DNA from: Zhongshania sp. R06B22
Lineage (GTDB): Bacteria; Pseudomonadota; Gammaproteobacteria; Pseudomonadales; Spongiibacteraceae
NCBI RefSeq assembly: GCF_040892595.1
Contig: NZ_JBFRYB010000001.1
Location: 2,852,001-2,916,000, forward strand
Length of the DNA stretch: 64,000 nt
Reading direction: 5' to 3'
In this document: in pieces, positions 1-11,167 of the stretch
Layout of the letters: the number at the start of each line of letters is the position of its first letter
Numbering within the stretch: the stretch's first letter is position 1
The notes under the pieces: generated by a model
What the model was told of the DNA's origin: nothing
Databases searched by the model: none
What the model saw: the letters and a program-made list of their open reading frames with translations, nothing else
Program-made: the position numbers and the translations under genes

Positions 1-16
1 CCGGCCGGCAAGGCCG

Positions 17-340
17 CTAGACGGTGAAACTCTCACCGCAGCCACATTCAGCCGACACATTGGGGTTATTAAATTTCAGACCTTCGTTTAGCCCTTCTTT
101 CACGAAGTCTAATTCGGTGCCATCAAGATACACCATGCTCTTTGGGTCGATATAGACTGAGGCTCCATCACGTTCAAAAACCTGATCTTCAGCCTGCGAT
201 TCGTCGACAAACTCCAGCACATAGGCCATACCGGAGCAGCCTGATGTGCGCACTCCAATACGAATACCTAAGCCGCGGCCACGACCAAGCATCTGTCGCT
301 TTATATGACTTGCCGCTGCACTACTTACTGAAATTGGCAT
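17..340 (-). CDS. iscA: Iron-sulfur cluster assembly protein IscA
   Basis: A-type carrier that takes Fe-S clusters or iron from the IscU scaffold and passes them to apo-proteins in the cytoplasm. The 107-residue protein has the three family cysteines: C35 in the SGCSGMAY stretch, and C99 and C101 in the C-terminal ECGCGESF motif. Length is normal for IscA. It is the last visible gene of iscR-iscS-iscU-iscA, 20 bp after iscU, and is presumably co-transcribed under IscR control. The next genes of a typical operon (hscB, hscA, fdx) would lie beyond the left edge. ErpA is the nearest alternative, but the position in the isc operon supports IscA. Confidence 0.95.
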   Translation of the reverse strand: MPISVSSAAASHIKRQMLGRGRGLGIRIGVRTSGCSGMAYVLEFVDESQAEDQVFERDGASVYIDPKSMVYLDGTELDFVKEGLNEGLKFNNPNVSAECGCGESFTV

Positions 341-360
341 CTATCCTCTCCTGCTGCGAT

Positions 361-747
361 TCAGGACGCAGCTCTTTTCTTGCGGTAATCTGATACCGCT
401 GCTTTGATCGCATCTTCTGCCAATACCGAACAGTGAATTTTCACTGGTGGCAAAGCCAACTCTTGAGCGATCTCGGTATTTTTAATGTGCTCTGCTTCTT
501 CTAGCGTTTTGCCCTTCACCCACTCAGTGAGCAACGAACTAGACGCGATGGCAGAGCCGCAACCGTAGGTTTTGAACTTGGCATCTTCAATAATGCCCTG
601 CTCATTCACCTTGATTTGTAGACGCATTACATCGCCGCAGGCTGGTGCACCAACCATACCAGTGCCAATTTCATCGGCACTGTCGTCGAACTTACCGACG
701 TTGCGCGGATTCTCGTAGTGATCTAATACTTTTTCGCTATATGCCAT
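361..747 (-). CDS. iscU: Fe-S cluster scaffold protein IscU
   Basis: Scaffold on which the 2Fe-2S cluster is built from IscS-derived sulfur. The 128-residue protein carries the three ligand cysteines C37 (in GAPACGDV, with D39), C63 (YGCGSAIA) and C106 (KIHCSVLA). The LPPVK motif at residues 99-103 is the one recognised by the HscA chaperone. I chose the ATG at 747 (MAYSEKVLDHY) and not the ATG 42 bases upstream, because GAGAGGA lies just before it and the product then starts like known IscU proteins. It sits 26 bp after iscS and 20 bp before iscA. Confidence 0.96.
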   Translation of the reverse strand: MAYSEKVLDHYENPRNVGKFDDSADEIGTGMVGAPACGDVMRLQIKVNEQGIIEDAKFKTYGCGSAIASSSLLTEWVKGKTLEEAEHIKNTEIAQELALPPVKIHCSVLAEDAIKAAVSDYRKKRAAS

Positions 748-773
748 GATATCGTCCTCTCGCGCTGAACAGC

Positions 774-1988
774 TTAATGAGCCGCCCATTCAATACTGTC
801 TAAATCCACGCCGTCTTTGTACATATCCCACAAAGGCGACAACTCTCGCAATTTGTCAACTGCGCCGCGAACCTGCTTGATCGCGTAATCTACTTCTTCA
901 GCTGTTGTGAATCGCCCGAAGGAAAAACGCAGTGAGCTGTGTGCTAATTCATCATTAAGGCCAAGTGCACGCAATACATACGAAGGCTCCAAGCTAGCCG
1001 ATGTACAGGCTGACCCTGATGACACCGCCAAATCTTTGAGAGACATAATCAACGATTCGCCTTCTACAAACGCTAAGCTGACATTCAAATTGCCCGGCAG
1101 GCGCTTTTCAGCATCACCATTGATGTGAACTTGCTCAATATCTTTCAAGCCATCCCAAAACTGATTGCGCAAGGCCAAGGCATGCACTGCATCCTGCGCC
1201 ATTTCTTTGCGGCCAATTTCACAGGCTTCGCCCATTCCGACAATTTGATGCGTTGGCAAAGTACCTGAACGCATGCCGCGCTCGTGTCCACCGCCATGCA
1301 TTTGTGCCTCTAACCGTATACGCGGTTTACGGCGAACGTACAGAACGCCAACCCCTTTGGGACCGTACATTTTATGCGCACACATCGACAATAGATCGAT
1401 TTTCATTGTCTCCATGTCGATAGGGATCTTACCCGAGGTTTGCGCAGCATCAACATGAAACACCACCCCATTGGCGCGGCACACTTCGCCGATTCCGGCG
1501 ATGTCACTAATAGTGCCGATCTCATTATTGGCGTGCATGATACTAACTACAACGGTATCTTCGCGAAGCGCAGCAGCAACCGCTTCTGGCGTAATAAGAC
1601 CTTTATCTGTCGGGTCGAGATATGTCACTTCAAAGCCTTCACGCTCTAGCTGGCGACACGCATCCAAGACCGCTTTGTGCTCAATTTTCGAGGTAATTAT
1701 GTGCTTACCTTTTTTACTATAAAAGTGCGCGGCACCTTTAATAGCAAGATTATTTGACTCGGTAGCACCAGAAGTCCAAACAATCTCCCGAGGATCCGCA
1801 TTCAATAGATCGGCAACCTGGCGGCGTGCGTTCTCTACCGCCTCCTCCGCTTTCCAGCCAAACATATGAGAGCGTGATGCCGGATTACCAAACACACCAT
1901 CGGTGGTCAGGCAGGCCATCATTTTTTCTGCAACCCGGGGATCAACGGGCGTCGTCGCGGAGTAATCCAAGTAAATCGGCAATTGCAT
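774..1988 (-). CDS. iscS: Cysteine desulfurase IscS
   Basis: PLP-dependent enzyme converting L-cysteine to alanine and giving persulfide sulfur to IscU, and in many bacteria to tRNA thiolation as well. The 404-residue protein has the PLP lysine K206 in [10 protein letters not shown] and the catalytic persulfide cysteine C328 in [10 protein letters not shown], the same positions as in E. coli IscS. The N-terminus [19 protein letters not shown] is family-typical. It starts 40 bp after iscR and is followed by iscU, so it belongs to the IscR-controlled operon. Confidence 0.97.
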   Translation of the reverse strand: MQLPIYLDYSATTPVDPRVAEKMMACLTTDGVFGNPASRSHMFGWKAEEAVENARRQVADLLNADPREIVWTSGATESNNLAIKGAAHFYSKKGKHIITSKIEHKAVLDACRQLEREGFEVTYLDPTDKGLITPEAVAAALREDTVVVSIMHANNEIGTISDIAGIGEVCRANGVVFHVDAAQTSGKIPIDMETMKIDLLSMCAHKMYGPKGVGVLYVRRKPRIRLEAQMHGGGHERGMRSGTLPTHQIVGMGEACEIGRKEMAQDAVHALALRNQFWDGLKDIEQVHINGDAEKRLPGNLNVSLAFVEGESLIMSLKDLAVSSGSACTSASLEPSYVLRALGLNDELAHSSLRFSFGRFTTAEEVDYAIKQVRGAVDKLRELSPLWDMYKDGVDLDSIEWAAH

Positions 1989-2028
1989 ACACTTATCTCC
2001 AGATTCCCGATCACAGTCGGGGGGTAAA

Positions 2029-2505
2029 CTAATCTAACGCTGTTAAAGTAATCGACTGGGTATTGCGCGCCCGCTGTATTTGGCGCGCCGACACGTTTTG
2101 AACATCACGTCGATCAACTAAACTAGCTAAACTGATGTCACTTAAAAAGTGATGGATCTGATCGCTGAGATCCGACCACAAATTGTGTGTCAGACACGTT
2201 TCACCGTCTTGACAGTCACTTTTCCCTGCACAACCGGTGGCATCTACTCGCTCATCGACTGCGTCAATAATCTCAGCAACAAAAATTGTCTCGCTGGGCC
2301 TACTTAAACGATAGCCGCCGCCGGGACCGCGCGTACTAAACACTAAATCTTTGCGACGCAACTTGGCAAACAGCTGCTCCAAATACGAGAGCGATATATC
2401 TTGTCGCCCCGACACATCAGCTAAGCTGATGGGGCCGCGGTCACCGTACAGCGCCAAGTCCAACATGGCTGTCACTGCGTAGCGGCCTTTTGTCGTTAGT
2501 CGCAT
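2029..2505 (-). CDS. iscR: Fe-S sensing Rrf2-family repressor IscR
   Basis: Transcription factor that reports Fe-S status: with a 2Fe-2S cluster it represses its own operon, and without it acts on a second class of sites. The 158-residue protein has an N-terminal winged helix ([19 protein letters not shown], with [13 protein letters not shown] as recognition region). The cluster ligands are C92, C98 and C104, with H107 just after. It is the first gene of the isc operon and has a matching type-1 operator in its own promoter at 2542-2566, so autoregulation is likely. The C-terminal tail is divergent, as is common. Confidence 0.96.
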   Translation of the reverse strand: MRLTTKGRYAVTAMLDLALYGDRGPISLADVSGRQDISLSYLEQLFAKLRRKDLVFSTRGPGGGYRLSRPSETIFVAEIIDAVDERVDATGCAGKSDCQDGETCLTHNLWSDLSDQIHHFLSDISLASLVDRRDVQNVSARQIQRARNTQSITLTALD

Positions 2506-2533
2506 AAACTCACCTACATTTTTCTACGGCCCA

Positions 2534-2562
2534 ATTATGCAATAACCTAGCAAAACAGTCAA
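2534..2562 (-). promoter_or_regulatory. Predicted sigma-70 promoter of the isc operon
   Basis: Read on the minus strand, a -35 box TTGACT (2557-2562) is followed by 17 bases and a -10 box CATAAT (2534-2539), about 30 bases upstream of the iscR ATG. The -35 box lies inside the IscR operator, which fits repression by occlusion. Box quality and spacing are seen directly; activity is inferred. Confidence 0.7.
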
Positions 2563-2566
2563 CTAT
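2542..2566 (-). promoter_or_regulatory. IscR type-1 binding site
   Basis: A 25-base site on the minus strand begins ATAGTTGACT and ends GGTTAT. It fits the E. coli type-1 IscR consensus (ATASYYGACT, then a W-rich centre, then a TAT end) at most positions; the conserved AGTC of the right half-site is only partly kept. It covers the -35 box of the iscR promoter. The match is seen; binding by this organism's IscR is inferred from the family. Confidence 0.75.
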
Positions 2567-2614
2567 ATACCCGATGGTTTTAGTAGGACTTAAACAAGCA
2601 ATTGCGAGCGCCGA

Positions 2615-3424
2615 TTAGGCTCCGTTACTGCCGTCATCATCCTTCATTTTTGCCTTGCGCACCCAGTATTGAGTAGAGGTGAGAATACCCCGCAGAATGT
2701 TCACTTCCATCTCATCTAAGCGAGTACGCTGATACAGGCGACGCAGTCTGGTCATCAGTTTTTTAGGCGCCTCTGGCCGCAAAAAATTAATCTCGCGCAA
2801 GGTTTCTTCAAGATGCACCAAGTAGCGATCTAGATCATCCGCGCCCGCAACAGGCACATCCCACTCCGCCATATCATTGCTACTCAACTCGCCGCTGAGG
2901 TGGGCCATCCGCAACTCATAGCTCAAGACTTGAACAGCCATCGCAATATTTAGCGAACTGTAATCAGGGTTGGCTGGAATATGGACATGCAAATTGCAGC
3001 GCTGCAATTCTTCATTGGTTAAACCCCGGTCTTCCCGCCCAAACACCACAGCGACCTGATGATCTACTGCGGCTTCTTGATAGGCCCGCTCCATGCAGTT
3101 GCGAGGGTCTAACATCGGCCATGGCACCGTGCGCTCGCGGGCACTGGTACCGATAACCAACTGGCAACCAGCTATGGCGTCAGCCAAGGTTTCGCAGACT
3201 ATCGCCGACTCCAAGATGTCACCCGCGCTAGCGGCACGCCAGATTGCTTCATCATGGGGATATCTCTGAGGCTCGACTAAATACAGCTGCGATAAGCACA
3301 TATTCTTCATCGCCCGCGCCACTGCGCCAATGTTACCGGGGTGGGAAGTGTTCACCAGCACGACACGAACATTATCTAGCGGACTAGCGGAAGTCTCTTG
3401 CGGGTTCAAATTCTGCGGACTCAT
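2615..3424 (-). CDS. trmJ: tRNA (cytidine/uridine-2'-O-)-methyltransferase TrmJ
   Basis: SPOUT-class methyltransferase that 2'-O-methylates position 32 of several tRNAs using S-adenosylmethionine. The SPOUT motifs are present: NTSHPGNIGAVARAMKN near the N-terminus, VFGREDRGLTNEEL in the middle, and IPANPDYSSLNIAMAVQ, which forms the knotted cofactor site. A basic C-terminal tail follows. I chose the ATG at 3424. A GTG six bases upstream is possible, but GAG spacing favours the ATG. It lies just upstream of iscR on the same strand, an arrangement common in gammaproteobacteria, but the iscR promoter separates the two. Confidence 0.93.
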   Translation of the reverse strand: MSPQNLNPQETSASPLDNVRVVLVNTSHPGNIGAVARAMKNMCLSQLYLVEPQRYPHDEAIWRAASAGDILESAIVCETLADAIAGCQLVIGTSARERTVPWPMLDPRNCMERAYQEAAVDHQVAVVFGREDRGLTNEELQRCNLHVHIPANPDYSSLNIAMAVQVLSYELRMAHLSGELSSNDMAEWDVPVAGADDLDRYLVHLEETLREINFLRPEAPKKLMTRLRRLYQRTRLDEMEVNILRGILTSTQYWVRKAKMKDDDGSNGA

Positions 3425-3476
3425 AATCACGGCTCTTGTGAGAAGCCGCGCATTCTAACAGAAGCTTTCGTACAGG

Positions 3477-4808
3477 TCAGCGACTCAAAAGCCAACGTAG
3501 GCTCAGTCCGGTCTCACCAGCGCCAGCCTGAAAACCCTCACAAACCGCGATATCCGCAATTGCTGCTATTTCATCATCGCAATATATTAAAGGCAGAACA
3601 TCCCGCTTCCATGGCGGCACATCCCACTCCTGGAGTAGCTTCTTTAGCGGCCTACTGTGCTCATGGCCTGCTATGCGGCAGCGCTCGCCACCACTACGGA
3701 AACGTACCGTCATTTTGCCGCGGGGCAGAAACTTACCACCAGCCTCAGCACTAAGGCGCCCCAAGCCCCTTATCAAACAGACTTGCTGGCCATCCCAGTC
3801 CTGCACAAGACCGCGATCGAAAACGTATCCCACTGGATCTCGCTCACAGGAAAGACGCCCGCGAAACGCTCGAATGGTCATACCATTATTTAGCTCGAAT
3901 ACCGGCTGACTATCGGGACTAGAGTGCAAAAACTGTCCCACAAGCTCTTCACTTTGAGCCTTATCTAAACGAATCCCAAGATGCTGAAGAACATAATGAC
4001 GCAGCACCGCTCGCTGCCGCAAAGCATCAAACTTCATCAAGGCCTTAAGATCTAAGCTACCGTCAGCATCACTAATCGTGGTCACATCAGTGCTGAGATA
4101 GGCGCTCAATAAATTGTTCGTTTCAGCCTGCAACTCCGCGGCGCGAGCAATGCTATGTCGGTAAGCCGGCCAGACCTCTGCCAGTACTGGCATCACACGA
4201 TGACGAAGAAAATTACGCCGGTAGTGCGGGTCGCGGTTGCTGGGGTCATCGATAAATTCAAGACAGTGCTCAGCCGCGTAAGCTTCAAGTTGTGAGCGCG
4301 CCATATTTAACAGCGGCCTAAACAGCGTAGCTCGCCCCAGTGGTCGGCTTACCGGCATTGCCGCTAAACCGGCCGCACCGGCACCGCGCATCAAGCGCAG
4401 TAAAAATGTTTCCGCTTGATCATCTTGGTGATGCGCTATTAACAGCACACTGCGCTCATCGACGATATCTTCAAACACTTTATAACGGGCCGCCCTAGCA
4501 AGACTTTCTACGCCCTGCCTGCGCCCCTCAATACTGACCGCTCGAACGTCGATGGCAATCCCATATTCATTGCACGTGCTTGTACAGTGAGCAGCCCAAT
4601 GGGGTGAGTCTGCCTGCAATTGATGATTAACATGGATGGCACAAAGTTCTGGAAAGGGCTTGCCAGCACGCAAGGCTTCCTGCCGCAATCGCCAGGCAAG
4701 ATGAAGCAAGACATGGGAGTCTAGACCGCCACTATAGGCAATATACCAACGCTGACAAGCCAAGTAAGGGGCCAGCGTTGCTGAAATAGGGGACAGTAGT
4801 TCAGTCAT
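3477..4808 (-). CDS. tilS: tRNA(Ile)-lysidine synthetase TilS
   Basis: ATP-dependent enzyme that attaches lysine to C34 of the CAU-anticodon isoleucine tRNA, so that it reads AUA. The 443-residue protein has the N-type ATP pyrophosphatase P-loop SGGLDS at residues 26-31, then the AHHQDDQAETFLLRL and GAGAAGLAAM stretches of the catalytic domain. A C-terminal TilS domain follows, including FRSGGERCRI and LKKLLQEWDVPPW. I chose the ATG at 4808 because GGAG lies six bases before it; an in-frame ATG 27 bases upstream has no such site. It follows accA by 54 bp, the usual order accA-tilS. Confidence 0.94.
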   Translation of the reverse strand: MTELLSPISATLAPYLACQRWYIAYSGGLDSHVLLHLAWRLRQEALRAGKPFPELCAIHVNHQLQADSPHWAAHCTSTCNEYGIAIDVRAVSIEGRRQGVESLARAARYKVFEDIVDERSVLLIAHHQDDQAETFLLRLMRGAGAAGLAAMPVSRPLGRATLFRPLLNMARSQLEAYAAEHCLEFIDDPSNRDPHYRRNFLRHRVMPVLAEVWPAYRHSIARAAELQAETNNLLSAYLSTDVTTISDADGSLDLKALMKFDALRQRAVLRHYVLQHLGIRLDKAQSEELVGQFLHSSPDSQPVFELNNGMTIRAFRGRLSCERDPVGYVFDRGLVQDWDGQQVCLIRGLGRLSAEAGGKFLPRGKMTVRFRSGGERCRIAGHEHSRPLKKLLQEWDVPPWKRDVLPLIYCDDEIAAIADIAVCEGFQAGAGETGLSLRWLLSR

Positions 4809-4862
4809 ATAAGCTCCGCGCCCAGACGAACGCATTGCAGGCAGGACTTAGCCTAACAAAGC

Positions 4863-5813
4863 TTAGCTAACACCGTAAGACATTAAACGCTCGTAGCGCG
4901 TATCAAGCAGTTCTTTTTCTGACAAGCCCTGCAATCGGGTAATTTCGGTCGCAATATGATCACGCACCCGCGCCGCACTCAGATCAATATCGCGGTGCGC
5001 GCCACCACGTGGCTCGGGAATAGTGGCGTCCACAATACCCAGCTCTTGAAGAATGGTAGAGGTCAAACCCATCGCCTCTGCCGCATCTGGCGCAAACTCT
5101 GAGCTCTTCCAAATAATATTGGCGCAGCCTTCTGGCGAAATAACAAAGTAGGTTGAATATTGCAGCATCGCAATATGATCACCAACACCGATACCCAGGG
5201 CTCCACCGGAACTCCCCTCACCAATCACAACGCAGACTATCGGTGTTTTGAGGCGTGACATCACCGCAAGGTTTTGTGCAATCGCCTCACTGATGCCGCG
5301 CTCTTCACTGTCGATACCTGGGTATGCGCCCGGGGTGTCAATTAAAGTGACAATTGGTAAGTGATAACGCTCTGCCAGCTCCATCAAACGCAGGGCTTTG
5401 CGATAACCCTCGGGTTTAGGCATGCCAAAATTGCGTTTTACTTTCTCAGTGACACCGCGGCCTTTTTCCTGACCAATCACCATTACCGGCATGCCGTTAA
5501 GCTTACCAATACCGGCCACTATCGCGGAATCATCACCAAAATGACGATCGCCGTGCAACTCGTCGAAGTCGGTAAAAATACGACGAATATAGTCAAGCGT
5601 GTAGGGCCGCATTGGGTGACGAGCGATCTTGACCACATTCCACGGAGTCAGATTTGAGAAAATCTTTTCCGTCAGCTTGCTACTTTTCTCACGCAGCTTG
5701 GCGATTTCTTCAGTGATATTGAGGTCGTTGTCGCTTCCGACTAGCTGTAGCTCTTCGATTTTGGCTTCCAGCTCAGCAATCGGTTGTTCAAAATCAAGAT
5801 AGTTCGGATTCAT
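4863..5813 (-). CDS. accA: Acetyl-CoA carboxylase carboxyltransferase subunit alpha
   Basis: Alpha subunit of the carboxyltransferase that moves carboxyl from carboxybiotin to acetyl-CoA, forming malonyl-CoA in the first committed step of fatty acid synthesis. It works as an alpha2-beta2 complex with AccD, which is not in this window. The 316 residues match the family length (319 in E. coli). Recognisable stretches are the N-terminal helix [19 protein letters not shown], the [18 protein letters not shown] region, and the crotonase-like core [15 protein letters not shown]. It follows dnaE after an 85-bp gap, the conserved order. Confidence 0.97.
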   Translation of the reverse strand: MNPNYLDFEQPIAELEAKIEELQLVGSDNDLNITEEIAKLREKSSKLTEKIFSNLTPWNVVKIARHPMRPYTLDYIRRIFTDFDELHGDRHFGDDSAIVAGIGKLNGMPVMVIGQEKGRGVTEKVKRNFGMPKPEGYRKALRLMELAERYHLPIVTLIDTPGAYPGIDSEERGISEAIAQNLAVMSRLKTPIVCVVIGEGSSGGALGIGVGDHIAMLQYSTYFVISPEGCANIIWKSSEFAPDAAEAMGLTSTILQELGIVDATIPEPRGGAHRDIDLSAARVRDHIATEITRLQGLSEKELLDTRYERLMSYGVS

Positions 5814-5898
5814 TGCTCTACTTTATTCGCTTGTCAAATTCAGGAAACGACCACATTTCATGCCGATAAATGGGCCCACTCAGACGTTAGATTATACG

Positions 5899-8800
5899 TT
5901 AATCGTAATTGATCACCACGTTATTTGCGCCACACTCGTCACGCAATCGCAGTAATAACTCATCATTTGGCAGGATTCGCCAATTGTCACCCAGACAAAT
6001 ACGACCTTCGCCCTCTGGGCGACGGTAATGGATAACTACCGGGCAACGACCACCTCTGGCCACATTTAAAGCCCCTTTCAGGCGATCAAGACCTTCATTT
6101 CCCAAGCTGTCAGCGGAAACCGAAATCTGCAATTCTTTGGCGCTCTGATCCCTTGCCTCAGCGATACTTCGCACCGCCTTAACGCGCATCTTTTTGCCAC
6201 CGCTATACTCATCATTGCTACAGACACCCTCAACGACGATCACGGTATCCTTCACCAGCTTCTCACGGCAGGCGTCATACGCGTCGCTGAACAAGGCAAC
6301 TTCGATGCGAGCGGTGCGATCATCCAATAACACAAAGGCCATGGTATCACCGCGCTTATTTCTCATGGTCCGCGTACTCATCACTAAGCCGGCAATGGTT
6401 TGCGGATGCTTTTCCGGGTTTAGATCCACAATCTTTTTTGGCACGAAACGTCGTAGCTCAGCTTCGTAGTCGTCGATAGGGTGCCCGGTAACATAAAGTC
6501 CAAGGGTTTCCTTCTCACCCAGCAAGCGCTCCTTACTCGTCCAGCGACGCACGTCTTGAAAGGGTGCATATACATCGCGGCTGACGACGGCTAAGGTCTC
6601 GCCAAACAAGTCAGTCATACCGCTGTCGGTATTCTTAGCTGACTGCTCGGCCCCTTTTACAGCCTCAGGCATGGCCGCCATCAAGATGGCGCGATCTTCA
6701 CCCCAGTCGTCAAAAGCACCCGAGCGAATCAGCGCGTCTATCGCTCTCTTATTTACCTTTCGCGGATCAGTGCGCTCACAAAATTCAAACAAGTTTACAA
6801 ATGGCCCGCCCGCATTGCGCGCCGCTATCATATTCTCAACTGGGCCTTCGCCCAAACCTTTAATCGCGCCCAGCCCGTAAACGATCTGACCGCGATCGTT
6901 AACCGTGAACATATACTCACCTTCATTTACCGAAGGCAGTTTATAGTCCAGTTTCATTTCCCGACATTCTTCGATAAAAATAACGATCTTATCGGTATTA
7001 TCCAATTCCGAACTCATTACCGCGGCCATAAATGGCGCCGGATAATGGGTCTTCAACCAGGCGGTTTGATAGGAAACTAAGGCGTATGCAGCAGAGTGCG
7101 ATTTGTTAAAACCGTAGCCGGCGAATTTCTCCATCAAGTCAAAGATGTTAGACGCGAGCTCTTCCTGAAAGCCTTTTTCAACCGCACCAGCCTGAAATAA
7201 GACCCGCTGTTTTTCCATCTCCTCGGGCTTTTTCTTACCCATGGCGCGACGCAATAGGTCAGCACCACCAAGAGTGTAGCCACCCATTTCCTGGGCAATC
7301 TGCATTACCTGCTCTTGGTACAAAATAATACCGTAGGTCGGCCCCAAAACCGGCTTCAAACAATCATGTTGATATTGGGGATGCGGATAGGCTACCTCTG
7401 CCCGCCCATGCTTGCGGTTAATAAAGTCATCAACCATCCCTGACTGCAGAGGTCCCGGACGGAACAGGGCCACAAGAGCGATAATATCTTCAAAGCAATC
7501 TGGCAGTAAGCGCTTAATCAGGTCTTTCATACCCCGAGATTCCAACTGGAATACCGCGGTGGTTTCGGCCCGTTTTAACAGTTCAAAGGTAGCCCTATCC
7601 TGCAAAGGAATCGCCATGATGTCCAGGGCGGCTTCATCTACTTGAGCGCGCTGAGCATTTATAATTTTGAGCGCCCAATCGATAATTGTCAGGGTTCGTA
7701 AACCCAAGAAATCAAACTTAACGAGACCCGCGTCTTCGACATCGTTTTTATCAAACTGGGTTACCAGACCACCGCCGGCATCATCGCAATACAGGGGAGC
7801 GAAATCCGTCAGCTTCGATGGCGCAATCACCACCCCGCCTGCGTGTTTACCCACGCCGCGCACCACACCTTCTAATTGCACTGCCATGTCCCAAATTTCT
7901 TGGGCGGCTTCGTCGTTTACCAAAAACTCACGCAAGACTTCTTCTTGTTCATGGGCCTTGGTAAGTGTCATCCCAACTTCAAATGGAATCATTTTTGAAA
8001 GTTTATCAGCAAGACCATAGGGCTTGCCCTGCACCCTCGCAACATCACGCACCACAGCTTTTGCAGCCATCGTACCAAAGGTAATAATTTGACTAACCGC
8101 GTCGCGACCATAATTGTCGGCGACATAATTGATAACCCGGTCGCGACCGTCCATACAAAAATCGACATCGAAATCGGGCATCGATACCCGCTCAGGGTTC
8201 AAAAATCGTTCGAACAGTAAGTCATATTGAATAGGGTCAAGATCAGTAATCTTTAAGGCATAGGCTACCAGTGATCCCGCACCGGAACCCCGACCAGGAC
8301 CCACAGGAATGTCATGATCTTTGGCCCACTGGATGAAATCCATAACGATCAGGAAGTAACCCGGAAACCCCATTTGCAGAATAACGTTGAGTTCAAAATC
8401 GAGACGATCTCGATATTCTTTTTGATGATCGACAAACTCAGGCGAGTTGCTATCAAAAAGAAAGTCCAAGCGCTCGTCCAGGCCGTTATGACATAGCTCA
8501 CGGAAAAACTCTTCCTGGGTTTGGCCCGCTGGAATGGGGTATTCGGGAAGATAATAAGTACCGAGTTGAATAGTTAAATTACACCGCTTGGCTATTTCAA
8601 CGCTATTCTGCAAGGCCTCAGGAATATCAGCAAATAAGGCCTGCATCTCTTCGGCGCTGCGCAAGCATTGTTGCTCGCTGTAATTTCGCGGCCGGCGCGG
8701 ATCATCCAAGACTCGACCATCGCGAATACAAACCCGCGCCTCATGAGCATCAAACTCATCGGAATCTAGAAACCGGACATCATTGGTGGCCACCACCGGA

Positions 8801-9381
8801 CAGTCGGCCTGTTCCGCCAAGGCAACAGCCGCATGCAGATACTCATCTTCGTACTGCCGACCGGTTCGCTGCAATTCAATATAGAAGCGATCTGGAAAAA
8901 CGCCGAGCCAACGAGCGAGACTAGCAGCCGCTGCCTGTGGTTTACCTGCCATCAGCAATTGACCCACATCGCCCTCACGGCCGCCAGACAAGGCAATAAG
9001 CCCCTCACTTGCCTGCTCCACCCAGCTGCGATTAACGTAAGCCCGACCCTGATACTGGCCCTCTAAATAAGCGCGCGATATTAGTTCTGTAAGATTGCGG
9101 TAGCCCGTTTGGTTTTGCGCTAGTAAGCACAGCACACTCGTCTGATCGGGATCATCGTCGTCACGCACTAACAGGTCACTGCCGAAAATCGGCTTAATAC
9201 CTGCGCCGGTCGCCGCCTTTTGAAATTTGATCAGCGCGTAAAAATTATTGAGATCAGTCAATGCAACCGCCGGCATATTAAGATCGGCGACCCGCTTCGC
9301 CAAAGCCTTAACGCGTATTAAGCCATCGACGATTGAATATTCGGAATGCACACGCAGGTGAACGAATTGATCTGCAATCAT
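5899..9381 (-). CDS. dnaE: DNA polymerase III subunit alpha
   Basis: Catalytic subunit of the replicative polymerase. At 1160 residues it is the same length as the E. coli enzyme. The N-terminal PHP domain starts at [14 protein letters not shown]. The catalytic aspartates lie in [12 protein letters not shown] near residue 400 and [10 protein letters not shown] near residue 555. A helix-hairpin-helix region, an OB fold (around [18 protein letters not shown]) and a C-terminal tau-binding tail follow. Its ATG overlaps the rnhB stop by four bases, so the two are translationally coupled. Confidence 0.98.
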   Translation of the reverse strand: MIADQFVHLRVHSEYSIVDGLIRVKALAKRVADLNMPAVALTDLNNFYALIKFQKAATGAGIKPIFGSDLLVRDDDDPDQTSVLCLLAQNQTGYRNLTELISRAYLEGQYQGRAYVNRSWVEQASEGLIALSGGREGDVGQLLMAGKPQAAAASLARWLGVFPDRFYIELQRTGRQYEDEYLHAAVALAEQADCPVVATNDVRFLDSDEFDAHEARVCIRDGRVLDDPRRPRNYSEQQCLRSAEEMQALFADIPEALQNSVEIAKRCNLTIQLGTYYLPEYPIPAGQTQEEFFRELCHNGLDERLDFLFDSNSPEFVDHQKEYRDRLDFELNVILQMGFPGYFLIVMDFIQWAKDHDIPVGPGRGSGAGSLVAYALKITDLDPIQYDLLFERFLNPERVSMPDFDVDFCMDGRDRVINYVADNYGRDAVSQIITFGTMAAKAVVRDVARVQGKPYGLADKLSKMIPFEVGMTLTKAHEQEEVLREFLVNDEAAQEIWDMAVQLEGVVRGVGKHAGGVVIAPSKLTDFAPLYCDDAGGGLVTQFDKNDVEDAGLVKFDFLGLRTLTIIDWALKIINAQRAQVDEAALDIMAIPLQDRATFELLKRAETTAVFQLESRGMKDLIKRLLPDCFEDIIALVALFRPGPLQSGMVDDFINRKHGRAEVAYPHPQYQHDCLKPVLGPTYGIILYQEQVMQIAQEMGGYTLGGADLLRRAMGKKKPEEMEKQRVLFQAGAVEKGFQEELASNIFDLMEKFAGYGFNKSHSAAYALVSYQTAWLKTHYPAPFMAAVMSSELDNTDKIVIFIEECREMKLDYKLPSVNEGEYMFTVNDRGQIVYGLGAIKGLGEGPVENMIAARNAGGPFVNLFEFCERTDPRKVNKRAIDALIRSGAFDDWGEDRAILMAAMPEAVKGAEQSAKNTDSGMTDLFGETLAVVSRDVYAPFQDVRRWTSKERLLGEKETLGLYVTGHPIDDYEAELRRFVPKKIVDLNPEKHPQTIAGLVMSTRTMRNKRGDTMAFVLLDDRTARIEVALFSDAYDACREKLVKDTVIVVEGVCSNDEYSGGKKMRVKAVRSIAEARDQSAKELQISVSADSLGNEGLDRLKGALNVARGGRCPVVIHYRRPEGEGRICLGDNWRILPNDELLLRLRDECGANNVVINYD

Positions 9382-9989
9382 TGCTCAGCCTCTAAGATAG
9401 CCCGGACTGGAGCATAACTACGCCGATGAATTGGCGTAACACCTAGGGATCTCAAAGCCGCCAAATGGACCTTGGTTGGATACCCTTTGTGACCCGCCAT
9501 GCCATAGCCTGGATATAAAACATCCATTTCAGCCATTTCGCGGTCGCGGATTACTTTTGCCAAAATCGACGCAGCGGCGATAGCAGGCACTCGGCTGTCA
9601 CCTTTGACTACCGCTTGGGCGCGGTAGGGCCAATTTGGCAGACGATTACCATCTACCAACACAAATTCGGGTTGCACTGCCAAACCAGCGACGGCGCGAT
9701 GCATGGCCAATAGACTTGCCTGTAATATATTCAGCTCGTCGATTTCGGCCACCGACGCTCTGGCAATGCAATAACTCAGGGCCTTCTCTTTTATTTCGAT
9801 AAAAAGTGCTTCGCGGCGTTTTTCTGTCAATTTTTTAGAATCATTCAAACCGGAAATAGGTTTTTGAGGATCCAGAATAACGGCGGCCGTCACAACGTCA
9901 CCGCACAAGGGCCCCCGCCCCACCTCGTCAACACCTGCGGTTAATAGCGGAACATCAAACTCGGCAAATAAGTCATCAATCTCAGACAT
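9378..9989 (-). CDS. rnhB: Ribonuclease HII
   Basis: Endonuclease that cuts RNA in RNA-DNA hybrids and starts removal of misincorporated ribonucleotides. The 203-residue protein has the type-2 RNase H signature [14 protein letters not shown] with catalytic D21 and E22. [16 protein letters not shown] (third acid) and [14 protein letters not shown] (fourth acid region) follow. I chose the ATG at 9989 ([11 protein letters not shown]), which overlaps the lpxB stop by eight bases; a longer frame to 10043 would lie deep inside lpxB. It overlaps dnaE by four bases, giving the usual lpxB-rnhB-dnaE coupling. Confidence 0.95.
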   Translation of the reverse strand: MSEIDDLFAEFDVPLLTAGVDEVGRGPLCGDVVTAAVILDPQKPISGLNDSKKLTEKRREALFIEIKEKALSYCIARASVAEIDELNILQASLLAMHRAVAGLAVQPEFVLVDGNRLPNWPYRAQAVVKGDSRVPAIAAASILAKVIRDREMAEMDVLYPGYGMAGHKGYPTKVHLAALRSLGVTPIHRRSYAPVRAILEAEQ

Positions 9990-11133
9990 CCTCGACTCCG
10001 GCGCATTGCAGCACAATGTCAGCAGCGCGCTCGCTAGCTCCACGCGCTAACTGCCGGTGAATAATTTGGAATTCGGCTACCAAGGTGTCGCGGTGATTCG
10101 CATTATTTAGCTGCTCTAATAATAGCGGACCAATCACCTCTGCACACACCTCATCTTGCAATAACTCAGGCACCAATGCTCGCTGCGCTAATAAATTAGG
10201 TAGCGAGAAGAACGGCGTCTTCACCAGGCGAGAAAATATTTGGTAAGACCATTTACCAAATCGATAAGCGACCACCATCGGCCTCTGCAGAAGTAAGGCT
10301 TCAAGACTGGTAGTACCGGACGCCATTAACACCACATCCGACGCCGCCATCACGGTGCGAGACTGGCCAAGCACCACGCGCACTGGTAAGTCCCTAGAAA
10401 GTGTCGCCACCGCCTGCAATATCTGCTGCTTGCGCTCCACATTGGCGGCCGGAATTAAAAATTCAATATTTGGCTGCGCAGACCGCAACCATTGCGCCGC
10501 ATTTAGAAAGGGCTCGATAAGCTGGGCGACCTCCCCACTGCGGCTTCCGGGCAAAATCGCTAGCACCGGATGACCATCCTCAACATCAAGTTCTGTTCTG
10601 GCCTCTGCACGCTGATCATGCAGTGGAATCTGATCTGCCAAGGGGTGGCCCACACAGGTCACCGGAACACCGTGTTCTTGATAGAACTGCTCTTCAAAGG
10701 GAAACAGGGTAAGCATATGATCTACCGCCTTAGCGATTTTCTTCACCCGCCCCTGTCGCCAAGCCCATACCGATGGACTGACATAGTGCAGTGTTTTCAT
10801 ACCACGCTGACGCAGATACAGTTCAATATTTAGATTAAAATCAGGGGAATCAATACCGATAACAATAGCAGGCTGCCAGGTCAAAAAATGCGCCTTTAAT
10901 AAGCGCCGCAGACGCAGCAACTCAGGCAGCCGCTTCAGCGGCTCAACAAGACCCATCACCGACAAGCGGTCCATATCGCACAGACTCCGGCAGCCCTGCT
11001 CGATCATCAGCGGGCCACCCACACCTTCAAAGATGGCACTGGGGTGACGTTGCTTAATTGCGCGAATTAAATCAGCGCCCAAAATATCACCAGAGGCTTC
11101 TCCAGCAATAATACCGATTCGCAATACAGTCAT
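9982..11133 (-). CDS. lpxB: Lipid-A-disaccharide synthase LpxB
   Basis: GT-B glycosyltransferase (family GT19) that joins UDP-2,3-diacylglucosamine and lipid X into the lipid A disaccharide at the inner membrane. The 383-residue product begins [20 protein letters not shown], the canonical N-terminal glycine-rich motif. [23 protein letters not shown] and [20 protein letters not shown] near the C-terminus are also family hallmarks. The start at 11133 follows family alignment; its ribosome binding site is weak. An upstream in-frame ATG at 11178 overlapping lpxA cannot be excluded. Confidence 0.95.
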   Translation of the reverse strand: MTVLRIGIIAGEASGDILGADLIRAIKQRHPSAIFEGVGGPLMIEQGCRSLCDMDRLSVMGLVEPLKRLPELLRLRRLLKAHFLTWQPAIVIGIDSPDFNLNIELYLRQRGMKTLHYVSPSVWAWRQGRVKKIAKAVDHMLTLFPFEEQFYQEHGVPVTCVGHPLADQIPLHDQRAEARTELDVEDGHPVLAILPGSRSGEVAQLIEPFLNAAQWLRSAQPNIEFLIPAANVERKQQILQAVATLSRDLPVRVVLGQSRTVMAASDVVLMASGTTSLEALLLQRPMVVAYRFGKWSYQIFSRLVKTPFFSLPNLLAQRALVPELLQDEVCAEVIGPLLLEQLNNANHRDTLVAEFQIIHRQLARGASERAADIVLQCAGVEDV

Positions 11134-11167
11134 AATATAGCCATTTATCGCGGCCGGATGGTGCGAA

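Noticed and set aside
142-393. Plus-strand frame of 83 codons over iscA
   Set aside because: It runs antisense through iscA and has no family features; iscA is clearly the real gene.
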